From positions 1-6,342 of the forward strand of contig JASFTV010000206.1 of NCBI GenBank assembly GCA_050050615.1: DNA of 6,342 bases, written 5' to 3'. Below are positions 1 to 6,098 of this stretch, piece by piece (position 1 is the first letter of the stretch; every line of letters begins with the position of its first letter). The notes beneath the pieces were generated by a model, which saw nothing but the letters and a program-made list of their open reading frames with translations, was not told where the DNA came from and did not search any database. This DNA is from JASFTV01 sp050050615. Its GTDB lineage: Bacteria; Desulfobacterota; DSM-4660; Desulfatiglandales; HGW-15. A program made the position numbers and the translations under genes.

Positions 1-917
1 CGGCGGTCCCACTCTTGGAGTAGGGATAGGCTCACGCCTGCGCCGCCGCATACAATGACCAAAACAGGGTTCTTGCCAGTTAAGGGCTTGGCTCGATTGT
101 AAACAGCAGAGAGCGCTGCCCCGCAGGCTGGCTCTACAAGAAGTCGATGGTCGTCTGCGAAATGCAGGCAAGCACGAACGGCATCGAGATCGGAGACGAC
201 CCAGGGTATGATAGGATGTCTCCGCTTCCAATAGAGGGCTTGTGACGCCACTGTTCGGGCGCCGAGAGTGGTTGCAATGGAGGTGATTCTATCGAGTGTC
301 ATGAGGCGATCCGCCTTGAGCGATGCGGCAAAAGAGGCGGCGCCTTCGGTCTCTACAGCAATCACGGGAATATCGGTCCACCCCACCCGGTGAAGACCCT
401 CAAGAACACCGCAGAGCAGGCCCCCGCCGCCCACCGCAAGCACCACGGCGTCGGGCCTGGGGCCATTGTCTGCAACCTCCTCAATCATCGTGGCATGGCC
501 GCTCCAAATTAGGGGATCATCGAAAGGAGGCACATAGGCGGCGCTTTCTTGCCTTGCAGTTTCGGAGGCATGTGCATGGGCATCATCCCACGACTCCCCG
601 TGCTCAACGACGGTTGCACCCTCCCTGCGTATGATCTCCCGCATATAAATCGGCGTTGATGCTGGGACATAGACGGTCACTTCAACGTCAAGCCTGCGCC
701 CTGCATAGGCGACCGCATATCCAGCATTCCCCCCGGAGGATGCAATCAGACGGGTCGCCCCCGCCTCACAGTGCACTTGGCAGGCATGGCCGATACCACG
801 AATCTTGAAAGAGCCCACAGGCTGAAATGCCTCCATCTTCAGCAGCACACGCGCACCGAGCGCGCTGCTCATGGGAAGGGACTCCAAAAGTGGCGAGGCT
901 ATGTGAAGGGGTTTCAT
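1..917 (-). CDS. PLP-dependent L-serine (threonine) dehydratase, SDS/SDSL type, 3' end cut by window edge
   Basis: Predicted cytosolic fold-type II PLP enzyme that deaminates L-serine to pyruvate and ammonia, and probably L-threonine to 2-oxobutyrate. The reverse strand is open from the ATG at 917 to the window edge, 305 codons with no stop. Animal serine dehydratase has about 327 residues, so roughly 20 are missing. Visible motifs: GSFKIRG with the PLP lysine at K38; SSGGNAG at 60-66, which grips the cofactor phosphate side and substrate; PFDDPLIWSGH at 131-141; tetraglycine loop GGGGLLCGV at 163-171; ETEGAASF from E189, at the cation-site glutamate of the rat enzyme; EPACGAAL at 262-269; VIVCGG with C290, the pyridine-nitrogen-contacting cysteine in the rat enzyme. 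The match is to eukaryotic-type SDS, not TdcB/IlvA or iron-sulfur SdaA. The second residue of SSGGN is Gly, as I recall for SDSL, where liver SDS has Ala. This ATG is the first start after an in-frame stop, and LHIASPL aligns with the rat N-terminus. The ribosome site is poor (AAAGAG abuts the ATG). True substrate is uncertain; other beta-hydroxy amino acids are possible. Confidence 0.9.
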   Translation of the reverse strand, partial: MKPLHIASPLLESLPMSSALGARVLLKMEAFQPVGSFKIRGIGHACQVHCEAGATRLIASSGGNAGYAVAYAGRRLDVEVTVYVPASTPIYMREIIRREGATVVEHGESWDDAHAHASETARQESAAYVPPFDDPLIWSGHATMIEEVADNGPRPDAVVLAVGGGGLLCGVLEGLHRVGWTDIPVIAVETEGAASFAASLKADRLMTLDRITSIATTLGARTVASQALYWKRRHPIIPWVVSDLDAVRACLHFADDHRLLVEPACGAALSAVYNRAKPLTGKNPVLVIVCGGAGVSLSLLQEWDR

Positions 918-1024
918 CTCTTTTTGAAATACAAAATCAGCAGTGTCCGGTTAGGAGCATGGTTATGCCCATCAATTTAGAGGTTCCCGCATCGACTGAT
1001 AGAGATTCCGGCGCAGGCTGAGCA

Positions 1025-1053
1025 ATCATAGAGAAGTGAAAGGGGTGTGTCAA
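1025..1053 (-). promoter_or_regulatory. sigma-70-type promoter for the serine dehydratase-like gene
   Basis: On the minus strand a perfect -35 box TTGACA (1048-1053) is separated by exactly 17 bases from TATGAT (1025-1030), a five-of-six match to the -10 consensus. Initiation would fall near 1018, giving a leader of about 100 bases before the ATG at 917. This makes the dehydratase gene a separate transcription unit from the aldolase gene lying upstream of it on the same strand. Confidence 0.75.
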
Positions 1054-1354
1054 TTGCAAATCCTGCCCAAAATGCTGATGCTAAAGTGTTCTGAAAAGAC
1101 CCGTGCAAGGATTTTTCGCATCACGGTCTGTGTCTTGGACATGGGGCTGTTACCCGCTTTGTTGAGAGAGCCCGATTTCTGCGGTCTGGCCAAAGAAGTT
1201 TGCTTGTGCTACATCTTCCGTGTTCTTCATAGCCCGTTTTGCTAAAAGGCGCCAGCATAAATGGGGGGGCGGATCGAGGCTAAACTCGAGGTTGGCAGGC
1301 CTCCTTTGGTGTCGTCCTAGCGGTACAAAACAGGAACTGAGGGAGGTTTTAGAG
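1054..1354. other. Intergenic stretch without recognisable gene
   Basis: About 300 bases between the dehydratase promoter (minus strand) and the MBL-fold gene relic (plus strand). The longest open frames on both strands give low-complexity or cysteine/arginine-rich translations with no family motif. A run of seven G lies at 1263-1269. The frame of the downstream relic stays open leftwards past its start, but that extension has no recognisable MBL content. The stretch presumably held the promoter of the now broken plus-strand gene; no convincing -35/-10 pair was found for it. Confidence 0.5.
1341..1346 (+). promoter_or_regulatory. Ribosome binding site of the MBL-fold relic
   Basis: GGGAGG eight bases before the ATG at 1355. 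It shows that 1355 was a genuine start and that the longer upstream open frame should not be counted as coding. It also argues that the relic once was an ordinary expressed gene. Confidence 0.6.
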
Positions 1355-1541
1355 ATGCTTATCAGGTGCTGGGGTTCGAGAGGTTCCATTCCCGTTTCGG
1401 GTAGGGAATACGTAAAATACGGGGGGGGATACGAGCTGCTTAGAAATTTGGACCAAGGATGACCGGATCATTATTGTTGATGCGGGTACGGGCAGTTGAA
1501 GACTGGGAAAGCAGTTGGTTGAAGAAGGGATTACAAGAGAC
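1355..1541 (+). pseudogene. 5' remnant of an MBL-fold metallo-hydrolase gene (frameshifted, nonsense codon, truncated)
   Basis: The only plus-strand coding remains in the window. After the ATG, translation gives RCWGSRGSIPVSG followed by a KYGG motif, the hallmark N-terminus of one subgroup of metallo-beta-lactamase-fold hydrolases (family form: RFWGxRGSIPxxG...YGGNTSC). A run of eight G (1421-1428) then shifts the frame by +1. In the new frame the family sequence resumes: TSCLEIWTKDDRIIIVDAGTGS, split here as TSCLEIW (from 1431) and DRIIIVDAGTGS (to 1496). A TGA at 1497-1499 follows, then RLGKQLVEEG to 1529. Relatives usually have an arginine there, so CGA to TGA is the simple explanation. 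Homology ends about where the oppositely oriented aldolase gene begins (1531), before the HxHxDH metal motif expected further downstream. The product cannot be an active hydrolase. The G-run frameshift alone could be a sequencing error; the stop and the truncation are independent evidence of decay. The original substrate is unknown. Confidence 0.8.
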
Positions 1542-2418
1542 CGGCGTCCTCCAATAACGCTTTTATTGATTCTTTGATCTCAGGGGTCACCGGTTTGAGG
1601 GGGGAACGGGGCTCGCCCCCGAAATAGCCGAGAAGATCAAGCGCATACTTGATCCCGGGAACACCATAACTGTTGACGATTTTTTGATTTACCCTGATCA
1701 CTCTGAGCTGAATTTCTTTGGCCTTTTCGTATTCACCTGCCTTTATCAGTTTGTAAACTTCCACGGTTTCCGCTGGGGCCATGTTCGACAAAGCCAGTAT
1801 GGCCCCGTTTGCTCCAAGTGCCAGCGAGGGAAAAAGCACGGAACCTGATCCTTGAAGCACACTGAAATCAGGAGGGCAGGCTCGAAGGATCTCTGCCAAG
1901 GTGGCCAAGTTGCCGGAAGAATCCTTCAATCCTGCGACGTTGGAATGCTCTGCCAGAGCTAGGGCGATTTCCAAGGGTAACTCAAGGCCAGTAAATTTCG
2001 GTACATTGTAGAGGAGAACGGGGATTTTAGATTTTTCAGCGACCTCACGGTAATAGGCTTCAAAGGATCTGGCAGTCATTTGCGCTTTGAAGTAGAAGGG
2101 GGTGACGACCAGGGCATAAAGCGCTCCGGCCTTGGCAGCCAGGTTGGTGAATTTCACGGTTGCGCCGGTTGACTGGGCGCCGGTTCCCACAATGATTGTT
2201 TTACGATCCCCTGCAGAAGAACGAACGGTTTCTATTGCTTTGAGGCGTTCAGCCTCATCCATGAGAATACCTTCACCTGTGGATCCCAGAACAAGGTAGC
2301 CGGCCAGATCGACCTTGTTAAATTTTTCAATGTTGAATCTCAATCGCGCTACTGAGAGCTCTCCATCTTCAAAGGGTGTGGTCAGCGCGGGAAAGATGCC
2401 GGACAGGGCTTCCGCCAT
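1531..2418 (-). CDS. DapA-superfamily class I aldolase, 4-hydroxy-2-oxoglutarate aldolase (HOGA)-like
   Basis: A 295-residue TIM-barrel Schiff-base aldolase, the usual full length. It is predicted to cleave a 4-hydroxy-2-oxo acid to pyruvate plus an aldehyde; for HOGA the products are pyruvate and glyoxylate. Seen in the sequence: GSTGEG at 45-50 (substrate carboxylate-binding loop), YNVP with catalytic Y137, GLKDSSG with Schiff-base lysine K165, and the C-terminal block YGVPGIKYALDLLGYFGG at 251-268, which closely resembles animal HOGA1. The arginine that follows YNVPS in true dihydrodipicolinate synthase (E. coli R138) is replaced by F142 (YNVPKFTG), arguing against a role in lysine biosynthesis. 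The ATG has a strong AAGGAGGA site (2428-2435) nine bases upstream. It lies 207 bases after the alcohol dehydrogenase stop, same strand. Its 3' end overlaps the MBL relic head-on, and no terminator is visible after the TAA. Alternatives within the family: 2-keto-3-deoxy sugar acid aldolase. Family is secure; substrate is inferred. Confidence 0.88.
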   Translation of the reverse strand: MAEALSGIFPALTTPFEDGELSVARLRFNIEKFNKVDLAGYLVLGSTGEGILMDEAERLKAIETVRSSAGDRKTIIVGTGAQSTGATVKFTNLAAKAGALYALVVTPFYFKAQMTARSFEAYYREVAEKSKIPVLLYNVPKFTGLELPLEIALALAEHSNVAGLKDSSGNLATLAEILRACPPDFSVLQGSGSVLFPSLALGANGAILALSNMAPAETVEVYKLIKAGEYEKAKEIQLRVIRVNQKIVNSYGVPGIKYALDLLGYFGGEPRSPLKPVTPEIKESIKALLEDAGLL

Positions 2419-2535
2419 GACGGTTTGTCCTCCTTAGTAGGTTCCTGTACTCGGGATCGCCTCTGTTTTTTGTTTAAATTGCAGATTCAGGATTACCATA
2501 CAACGCCTTAGCTGAGCATTCTTTGAACCGCGGAT

Positions 2536-2543
2536 CTTGCAAG
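2536..2543. promoter_or_regulatory. Palindrome CTTGCAAG in the aldolase leader
   Basis: An 8-base perfect palindrome in the gap before the aldolase gene, about 50 bases from a larger dyad (2591-2609) built from the same CTTGCA/TGCAAG half-sites. The shared half-site makes a two-site operator conceivable, but an 8-base palindrome alone may occur by chance. No clear -35/-10 pair was found in this gap. Confidence 0.25.
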
Positions 2544-2590
2544 GATGAAATAGATAGTCCTCTAGAAGGAATTCAGAACAAAATAAGGGG

Positions 2591-2609
2591 TTCTTGCACG
2601 ATGCAAGAA
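2591..2609. promoter_or_regulatory. Perfect dyad after the alcohol dehydrogenase gene: operator or weak terminator
   Basis: TTCTTGCA, a three-base spacer CGA, then TGCAAGAA: arms of eight with no mismatch, 16 bases beyond the dehydrogenase stop codon. On the minus-strand transcript this can fold into an 8-bp hairpin, but it is followed by CCCCTTATTTTG, not a run of U. It is therefore a poor intrinsic terminator. The symmetry and the nearby CTTGCAAG suit a dimeric repressor or activator site in front of the aldolase gene equally well. The two explanations cannot be separated from sequence. Confidence 0.45.
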
Positions 2610-2625
2610 TACGACGGTGTTTGAT

Positions 2626-3786
2626 CTACCAGGCTTTGTGATAGAGCTCTACAATCTGCTGCACATCAGGAACAACAGGATTGTTATTCGGGCTCCCTGA
2701 TGCGAGAGCATCATTGGCCATTTTTTCTACCTTCTCATCAAAGATATTGAGATCAACCTGAACAGCCTCACCCAGTCTAGGTATTTCGAGTTTATCGTTC
2801 AATTCCTGAAGTCCCTTCACCAAGGTTTTACGGGCCGCTTCGTCGGAATCCTTCTCTGATGCATACCCCATGGTGCGGGCAACGGTCGCATACCGTTCGG
2901 GTGCTCCTGACAGAGAAAACCCTGTCACAGCAGGGAAAAGCACCGCGTTTGAAAGACCGTGAGCCAAATGATACAGGGCACCAATGGGACGGCTCATCCC
3001 GTGCACAAGGCAGACGCTGCTGTTTGCGAAAGCCATGCCGCCCTGACAAGCGGCCAGCATCATGGCTTCGCGGGCCTTTCGGTTATCAGGTTCGCTGAAG
3101 GCCGTGTAAAGGTTTCCAGCAATAAGACGCATGCTTGATAGAGCCAACGGGTCTGTCAAGGCATTTGCCTTCTTGGAGACGTAGGCCTCAACCGCATGGA
3201 CGAGGGTATCTACCCCCACATTGGCCGTCAAGGAAGGCGGCATGGTCATGGTCAATTCATAATCTACGAGGGCAACTGTCGGTAAGAGGTTGATATCGAG
3301 CATCATCATCTTGACGTCTCGTTCTGTATCCGTGATGACCGTCACCTTGGTCACTTCACTTCCTGTGCCGGCCGTCGTAGGGATGACTATGACAGGCACG
3401 CCCGCGTTGGGGATTTTGTGAAGGCCTGCGTATTGGCTCAGGGGCCCTTGGTTGTTCACCAATATGGAGATGGCTTTGGCGGCGTCCATGGGGCTTCCAC
3501 CGCCGAGCGCTATCACTATATCCGCCTTGCTTTCCTGAAACATACGGAGACCTTCGAGGACATTCTTGTCTGTCGGATCGGGCTGCACACCGGAGAAAAT
3601 GGTGGCGGTGATGCCCTGTTTCTCAAGAGAAACGGTGATTTGACCGGCCAATCCCGATTCTACCATGTAGGTGTCGGTCACGACTAAAGCGTGCTTCGCC
3701 TTTAGGCGTTTGGCTTGCGCACCCGCCTCATTGCTGGCGCCTGCACCCATAATAACCACAGACGGAATGTTCAACTGTGCTAACAT
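2626..3786 (-). CDS. Iron-containing (group III) NAD-dependent alcohol dehydrogenase
   Basis: A 386-residue cytosolic dehydrogenase of the Fe-ADH family (relatives include FucO, DhaT and AdhB), full length for the family. It reversibly oxidises a primary alcohol to an aldehyde. N-terminal Rossmann-like domain: VTDTYM with D38 at the position that favours NAD over NADP, the GGGSPMDAAKA cofactor loop at 95-105, and TTAGTGSEVTKVTVI at 137-151. C-terminal helical metal domain: D193 and H197 in GVDTLVHAVEAY, H262 in VHGMSRPIG, H276 in YHLAHGLSNA. These are the four family metal ligands, all present. The ATG at 3786 has a GGAGG site (3795-3799) eight bases upstream. The gene sits between an AOR and an aldolase on the same strand, so an aldehyde is the likely shared metabolite; reduction of an AOR- or aldolase-derived aldehyde to alcohol, or the reverse, would fit. 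The family is broad (1,2-propanediol, butanol, 4-hydroxybutyrate, sulfonate alcohols), and the substrate cannot be assigned. Confidence 0.93.
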   Translation of the reverse strand: MLAQLNIPSVVIMGAGASNEAGAQAKRLKAKHALVVTDTYMVESGLAGQITVSLEKQGITATIFSGVQPDPTDKNVLEGLRMFQESKADIVIALGGGSPMDAAKAISILVNNQGPLSQYAGLHKIPNAGVPVIVIPTTAGTGSEVTKVTVITDTERDVKMMMLDINLLPTVALVDYELTMTMPPSLTANVGVDTLVHAVEAYVSKKANALTDPLALSSMRLIAGNLYTAFSEPDNRKAREAMMLAACQGGMAFANSSVCLVHGMSRPIGALYHLAHGLSNAVLFPAVTGFSLSGAPERYATVARTMGYASEKDSDEAARKTLVKGLQELNDKLEIPRLGEAVQVDLNIFDEKVEKMANDALASGSPNNNPVVPDVQQIVELYHKAW

Positions 3787-3922
3787 GGTTCGTCCCTCCC
3801 CTCGATGGATAGAATTAATAGTATCGATTCTTCTGCGCTTCAGTTCTTGATCTACCCGTCTATAAAACTGACTTCAATTTCAAGCACAGAACGATGACAT
3901 TTTTGCGGCGATTCCCACTGAA

Positions 3923-3951
3923 GAAATCCCCCTCTATCCCCTTTTTACTCC
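3923..3951. repeat. C-rich tandem ATCCCC stretch resembling a dispersed intergenic repeat
   Basis: Within the gap between the AOR and alcohol dehydrogenase genes, two imperfect copies of an ATCCCC(C)TYT unit lie back to back (units starting near 3926 and 3936) and run into CTTTTTACTCC. From memory, similar AATCCCCCT...TCCCCCTTT elements are common between genes in several bacterial groups, including deltaproteobacteria. Only one copy is in the window, so its repeat nature is inferred. Confidence 0.3.
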
Positions 3952-3978
3952 TTCGATCTCCTTTCGGATTTATTCCTG

Positions 3979-4000
3979 CAAAAAATCCTTAAGATTTCTT
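3979..4000 (-). terminator. Weak intrinsic terminator candidate after AOR
   Basis: Ten bases beyond the AOR stop on the minus strand, AAGAAATC and GATTTTTT can pair (one G-U) around a short TTAAG-type loop, with the right arm itself ending in six T. The stem is very AT-rich, so termination would be partial at best. It may permit read-through into the alcohol dehydrogenase gene. No -35/-10 pair of quality was found in the rest of this gap; a TATAGA lies at about 3861-3866 on the minus strand without a fitting -35. Confidence 0.3.
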
Positions 4001-4009
4001 ACGAGCCGT

Positions 4010-5821
4010 TTACTTCAACCCAAGTTCCTGGAGTTTGGCATCAGTGGGAATACCATCCGGGGACCATCCTCTCAACGCGTAGTACCCGTCGAGCATCTTA
4101 TCGAGTTCTTCCTGTGGGCAGCACCTCCCTTTTGCAGGGCCGCCGGGAATGGGTTCGTTCATGACTCGGTAAGGCAAGGTGTCATCTTTTCTGCTGGCAC
4201 CGCGTTCAACACTGATGAGACGTTCCTGGTTGTAAACTCTTTCACCGATTTTTTCGAGATCGCTGAGCGCGATGCTCCAGCCGGTCACGAAGTTCACAAT
4301 ATTCGCCGTATCCTCATTGAGGGGTGTGCCGATGCCTCTTTCGCCAATAAAGCGGCATAACACGAGGGAGTCGCCCACCGCGGTAAAATGGTTGTTTTTC
4401 AGGATATATTCCGGTTGCGGATCAAAACCGGGGTCCGGATCCACGGTGAGATAGTTAGGCCTCCCGTCATGGTGACTGCCGCCTCGCGTGCCCACCGCAT
4501 ACGACAGGGACATGCCTCTTAATCCTCTCGCAGAATGTCCTGCAATTTCGAGCTTCTTGACAGCGTAAAGATATTTGTCGACCTCTCTCCCAAATTTTTC
4601 CGAAAGGCGTGCTGAACCCAAAGCGAGATGTTTTCCAATCCCTTCTCTTCGGGCTGTCTGCTTGATGAGGTCAACCATGGCTTCGCCTTGTGCGAAATTG
4701 ACTTCCCCCCCAAGCTCGCTTTCCGTGACAATCCCTCTCTCTGTACACTCTGCCACAAAGGCGAGCGTCACGCCCATAGAGATGGTATCTATCCCCATCA
4801 GATCGCACAGGTGATTGCCGCTGATGATGGAATCAATACTGCGGTTGTCCATCATGGCGCCCATAGCGTAAAGCGTCTCATATTCGGGCATTTTGACGAT
4901 CTTATCCTTAAACTCGCCCTTGGCCACAGTGACGTTTTTGCCGCACGCCACAGGGCAGCCATGGCAGGCAATGTCGTTGTTCCAGTATTTTTCTTTAATC
5001 AGCTCTCCGCTGATGTCCTGTGCGTAATCAAACTCTTCTTTGCTATTGTTGCGCGTTCCCAGCATACCCATTGCATTGATGGAGTTTACGAGAACCGGGG
5101 TTCCGTAAGTTTTCAACGCCTTGGTATTCCCTTCGAAGGCTGGATACTTTTCTTTGAGAAGCTTTGAAAGGGATCCCCGATCAGCGATCCCTGTTCTTTT
5201 ATTTCCTTTCACCACCAATGCTTTCAGATATTTTGAACCCATGACCGTGCCCACGCCGCCTCTTCCAGCAGCACCAGGCCTTCTCCCCCCGCAGATCACG
5301 TTGGCAAAAAAAACACCCTGTTCTCCAGCCGGACCGATGGATGCGCAAATGGCCCCTTCCCCCTCCTTTGCCTCAAGCGTAGCGATGGCCTCCTCGGTGG
5401 TCTTCCCCCAGTAAGGGTCGCCATCCTTGATTTCGGCGCCGTCCTCTGAGACGACAAGGTAGGCCGGTTTTGGTGATTTTCCTGTAATACAAATAGCATC
5501 AAAACCCGTCCTTTTCTGAGCTGTACCAAACTGTCCGCCATAATTGGAATCGGCAAAAAAACCTGTCAACGGTGATACGGTAGCGACATGTCCCCGGCTC
5601 GTTCCCCATAGCGGGGTATCCGTGAGGGGACCCACCGAGAAGACAACGGCATTTTCGGGACCAAGAGGATCTGCACTGGAAGGAACGATGTCATAGATCA
5701 TCTTGGCCGCTAGACCATTTCCGCCAAGGAACATTCTGGCAAATTCTTCATCATACTTCTCATGCTTTATATCCCCTGTGCTTAGATCTACCTTAAGAAT
5801 CTTGCCATTGTGTCCATACAT
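4010..5821 (-). CDS. aor: Tungsten-containing aldehyde:ferredoxin oxidoreductase (AOR)
   Basis: Oxidises aldehydes to carboxylic acids with ferredoxin as electron acceptor, or runs in reverse when ferredoxin is strongly reduced; cytosolic, carrying a bis-pterin tungsten cofactor and one [4Fe-4S] cluster. From the ATG at 5821 the protein has 603 residues, against 605 for the Pyrococcus furiosus enzyme. The start MYGHNGKILKVDLSTG is the classic AOR N-terminus. Seen: AGRGGVGTVMGSK at 185-197 (pterin/cluster region), cluster cysteines C286, C289, C293 (CHGCPVAC) and C489 (in DSLVLC, the second DxxGLC-like pterin motif, Gly replaced by Val), the first pterin motif DLMGID at 340-345, and PEYE with E313 matching the P. 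furiosus active-site glutamate number. His450/451 in GGSHHDG lie by the family active-site histidine. A longer reading from TTG at 5857 adds MTRSPLKRRRRG, which is merely the translated ribosome site. First gene of the visible minus-strand series; no small electron-transfer subunit is adjacent. Aldehyde specificity within the family is not determined. Confidence 0.95.
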   Translation of the reverse strand: MYGHNGKILKVDLSTGDIKHEKYDEEFARMFLGGNGLAAKMIYDIVPSSADPLGPENAVVFSVGPLTDTPLWGTSRGHVATVSPLTGFFADSNYGGQFGTAQKRTGFDAICITGKSPKPAYLVVSEDGAEIKDGDPYWGKTTEEAIATLEAKEGEGAICASIGPAGEQGVFFANVICGGRRPGAAGRGGVGTVMGSKYLKALVVKGNKRTGIADRGSLSKLLKEKYPAFEGNTKALKTYGTPVLVNSINAMGMLGTRNNSKEEFDYAQDISGELIKEKYWNNDIACHGCPVACGKNVTVAKGEFKDKIVKMPEYETLYAMGAMMDNRSIDSIISGNHLCDLMGIDTISMGVTLAFVAECTERGIVTESELGGEVNFAQGEAMVDLIKQTARREGIGKHLALGSARLSEKFGREVDKYLYAVKKLEIAGHSARGLRGMSLSYAVGTRGGSHHDGRPNYLTVDPDPGFDPQPEYILKNNHFTAVGDSLVLCRFIGERGIGTPLNEDTANIVNFVTGWSIALSDLEKIGERVYNQERLISVERGASRKDDTLPYRVMNEPIPGGPAKGRCCPQEELDKMLDGYYALRGWSPDGIPTDAKLQELGLK

Positions 5822-5828
5822 CCCTCTT

Positions 5829-5834
5829 CTCCTT
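5829..5834 (-). promoter_or_regulatory. Ribosome binding site that fixes the AOR start
   Basis: AAGGAG on the minus strand, seven bases before the ATG at 5821. It decides the start in favour of 5821: the in-frame TTG at 5857 has no such site, and reading from it would translate this purine-rich site as a run of arginines not found in AOR proteins. Confidence 0.85.
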
Positions 5835-5931
5835 CGCTTTAGAGGTGATCGAGTCAATCATCATTTCACCAACGTCATTGAAAGCTTGCTGAACCGGTGA
5901 AGAAGCATATGCCCACGAGCTGTCCAGGGTG

Positions 5932-5957
5932 TTCAAGCCCTCAGGAAATGGGCTGAA
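5932..5957. promoter_or_regulatory. Hairpin-forming inverted repeat in the AOR leader
   Basis: TTCA and GCCC (5932-5940, one bulged A between them) pair with GGGC and TGAA (5950-5957) across a nine-base loop, giving an 8-bp bulged stem about 110 bases before the AOR start. No T-run follows on either strand, so it is not an intrinsic terminator. It could be a leader RNA element or a protein site. Confidence 0.3.
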
Positions 5958-5979
5958 AGCACAGAAATAGGATCAAAAA

Positions 5980-6008
5980 TGGAGAAATCCCTTCTTCTAG
6001 GATATAAT
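5980..6008 (+). promoter_or_regulatory. Candidate rightward sigma-70 promoter
   Basis: A perfect TATAAT at 6003-6008 is preceded, after 17 bases, by TGGAGA (5980-5985), a four-of-six match to the -35 consensus. Initiation would fall near 6015, where an ATG opens a 41-codon frame ending at a TAA at 6138-6140. That short frame has no ribosome site and no recognisable product. The AT-rich stretch could instead serve leftward transcription of AOR. Confidence 0.35.
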
Positions 6009-6098
6009 AATAAGATGAGCGAACTTGATCTTTTGGGAACACACCAGAGTGAGCGGTCTTCGATCGCGGCTTTCCTCATGAGATGGAACCTAGCCTAT

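Noticed and set aside
323..634. Plus-strand open frame rich in Arg/Pro/His
   Set aside because: Antisense shadow of the serine dehydratase-like gene, which continues unbroken through this stretch.
937..972. Short upstream ORF (11 codons plus stop) in the leader of the dehydratase gene
   Set aside because: No ribosome site and no run of regulatory codons; short frames like this are expected by chance.
1036..1245. Plus-strand open frame of 69 codons
   Set aside because: Cysteine-rich translation with no motif; it covers the -35/-10 region of the dehydratase promoter and looks like chance.
1220..1354. Upstream in-frame extension of the MBL relic, including a string RPSGT like the phosphohexomutase C-terminal motif
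   Set aside because: The ribosome site and family alignment place the start at 1355. The RPSGT match is five residues with no supporting context.
3841..3900. Sigma-70 promoter for the alcohol dehydrogenase gene
   Set aside because: TTGAAA and TATAGA are present on the minus strand but only 13 bases apart, too close for a normal promoter.
4628..5167. Plus-strand open frame of 179 codons
   Set aside because: Lies wholly antisense to the AOR gene, whose motifs are unmistakable; the antisense translation has no family features.
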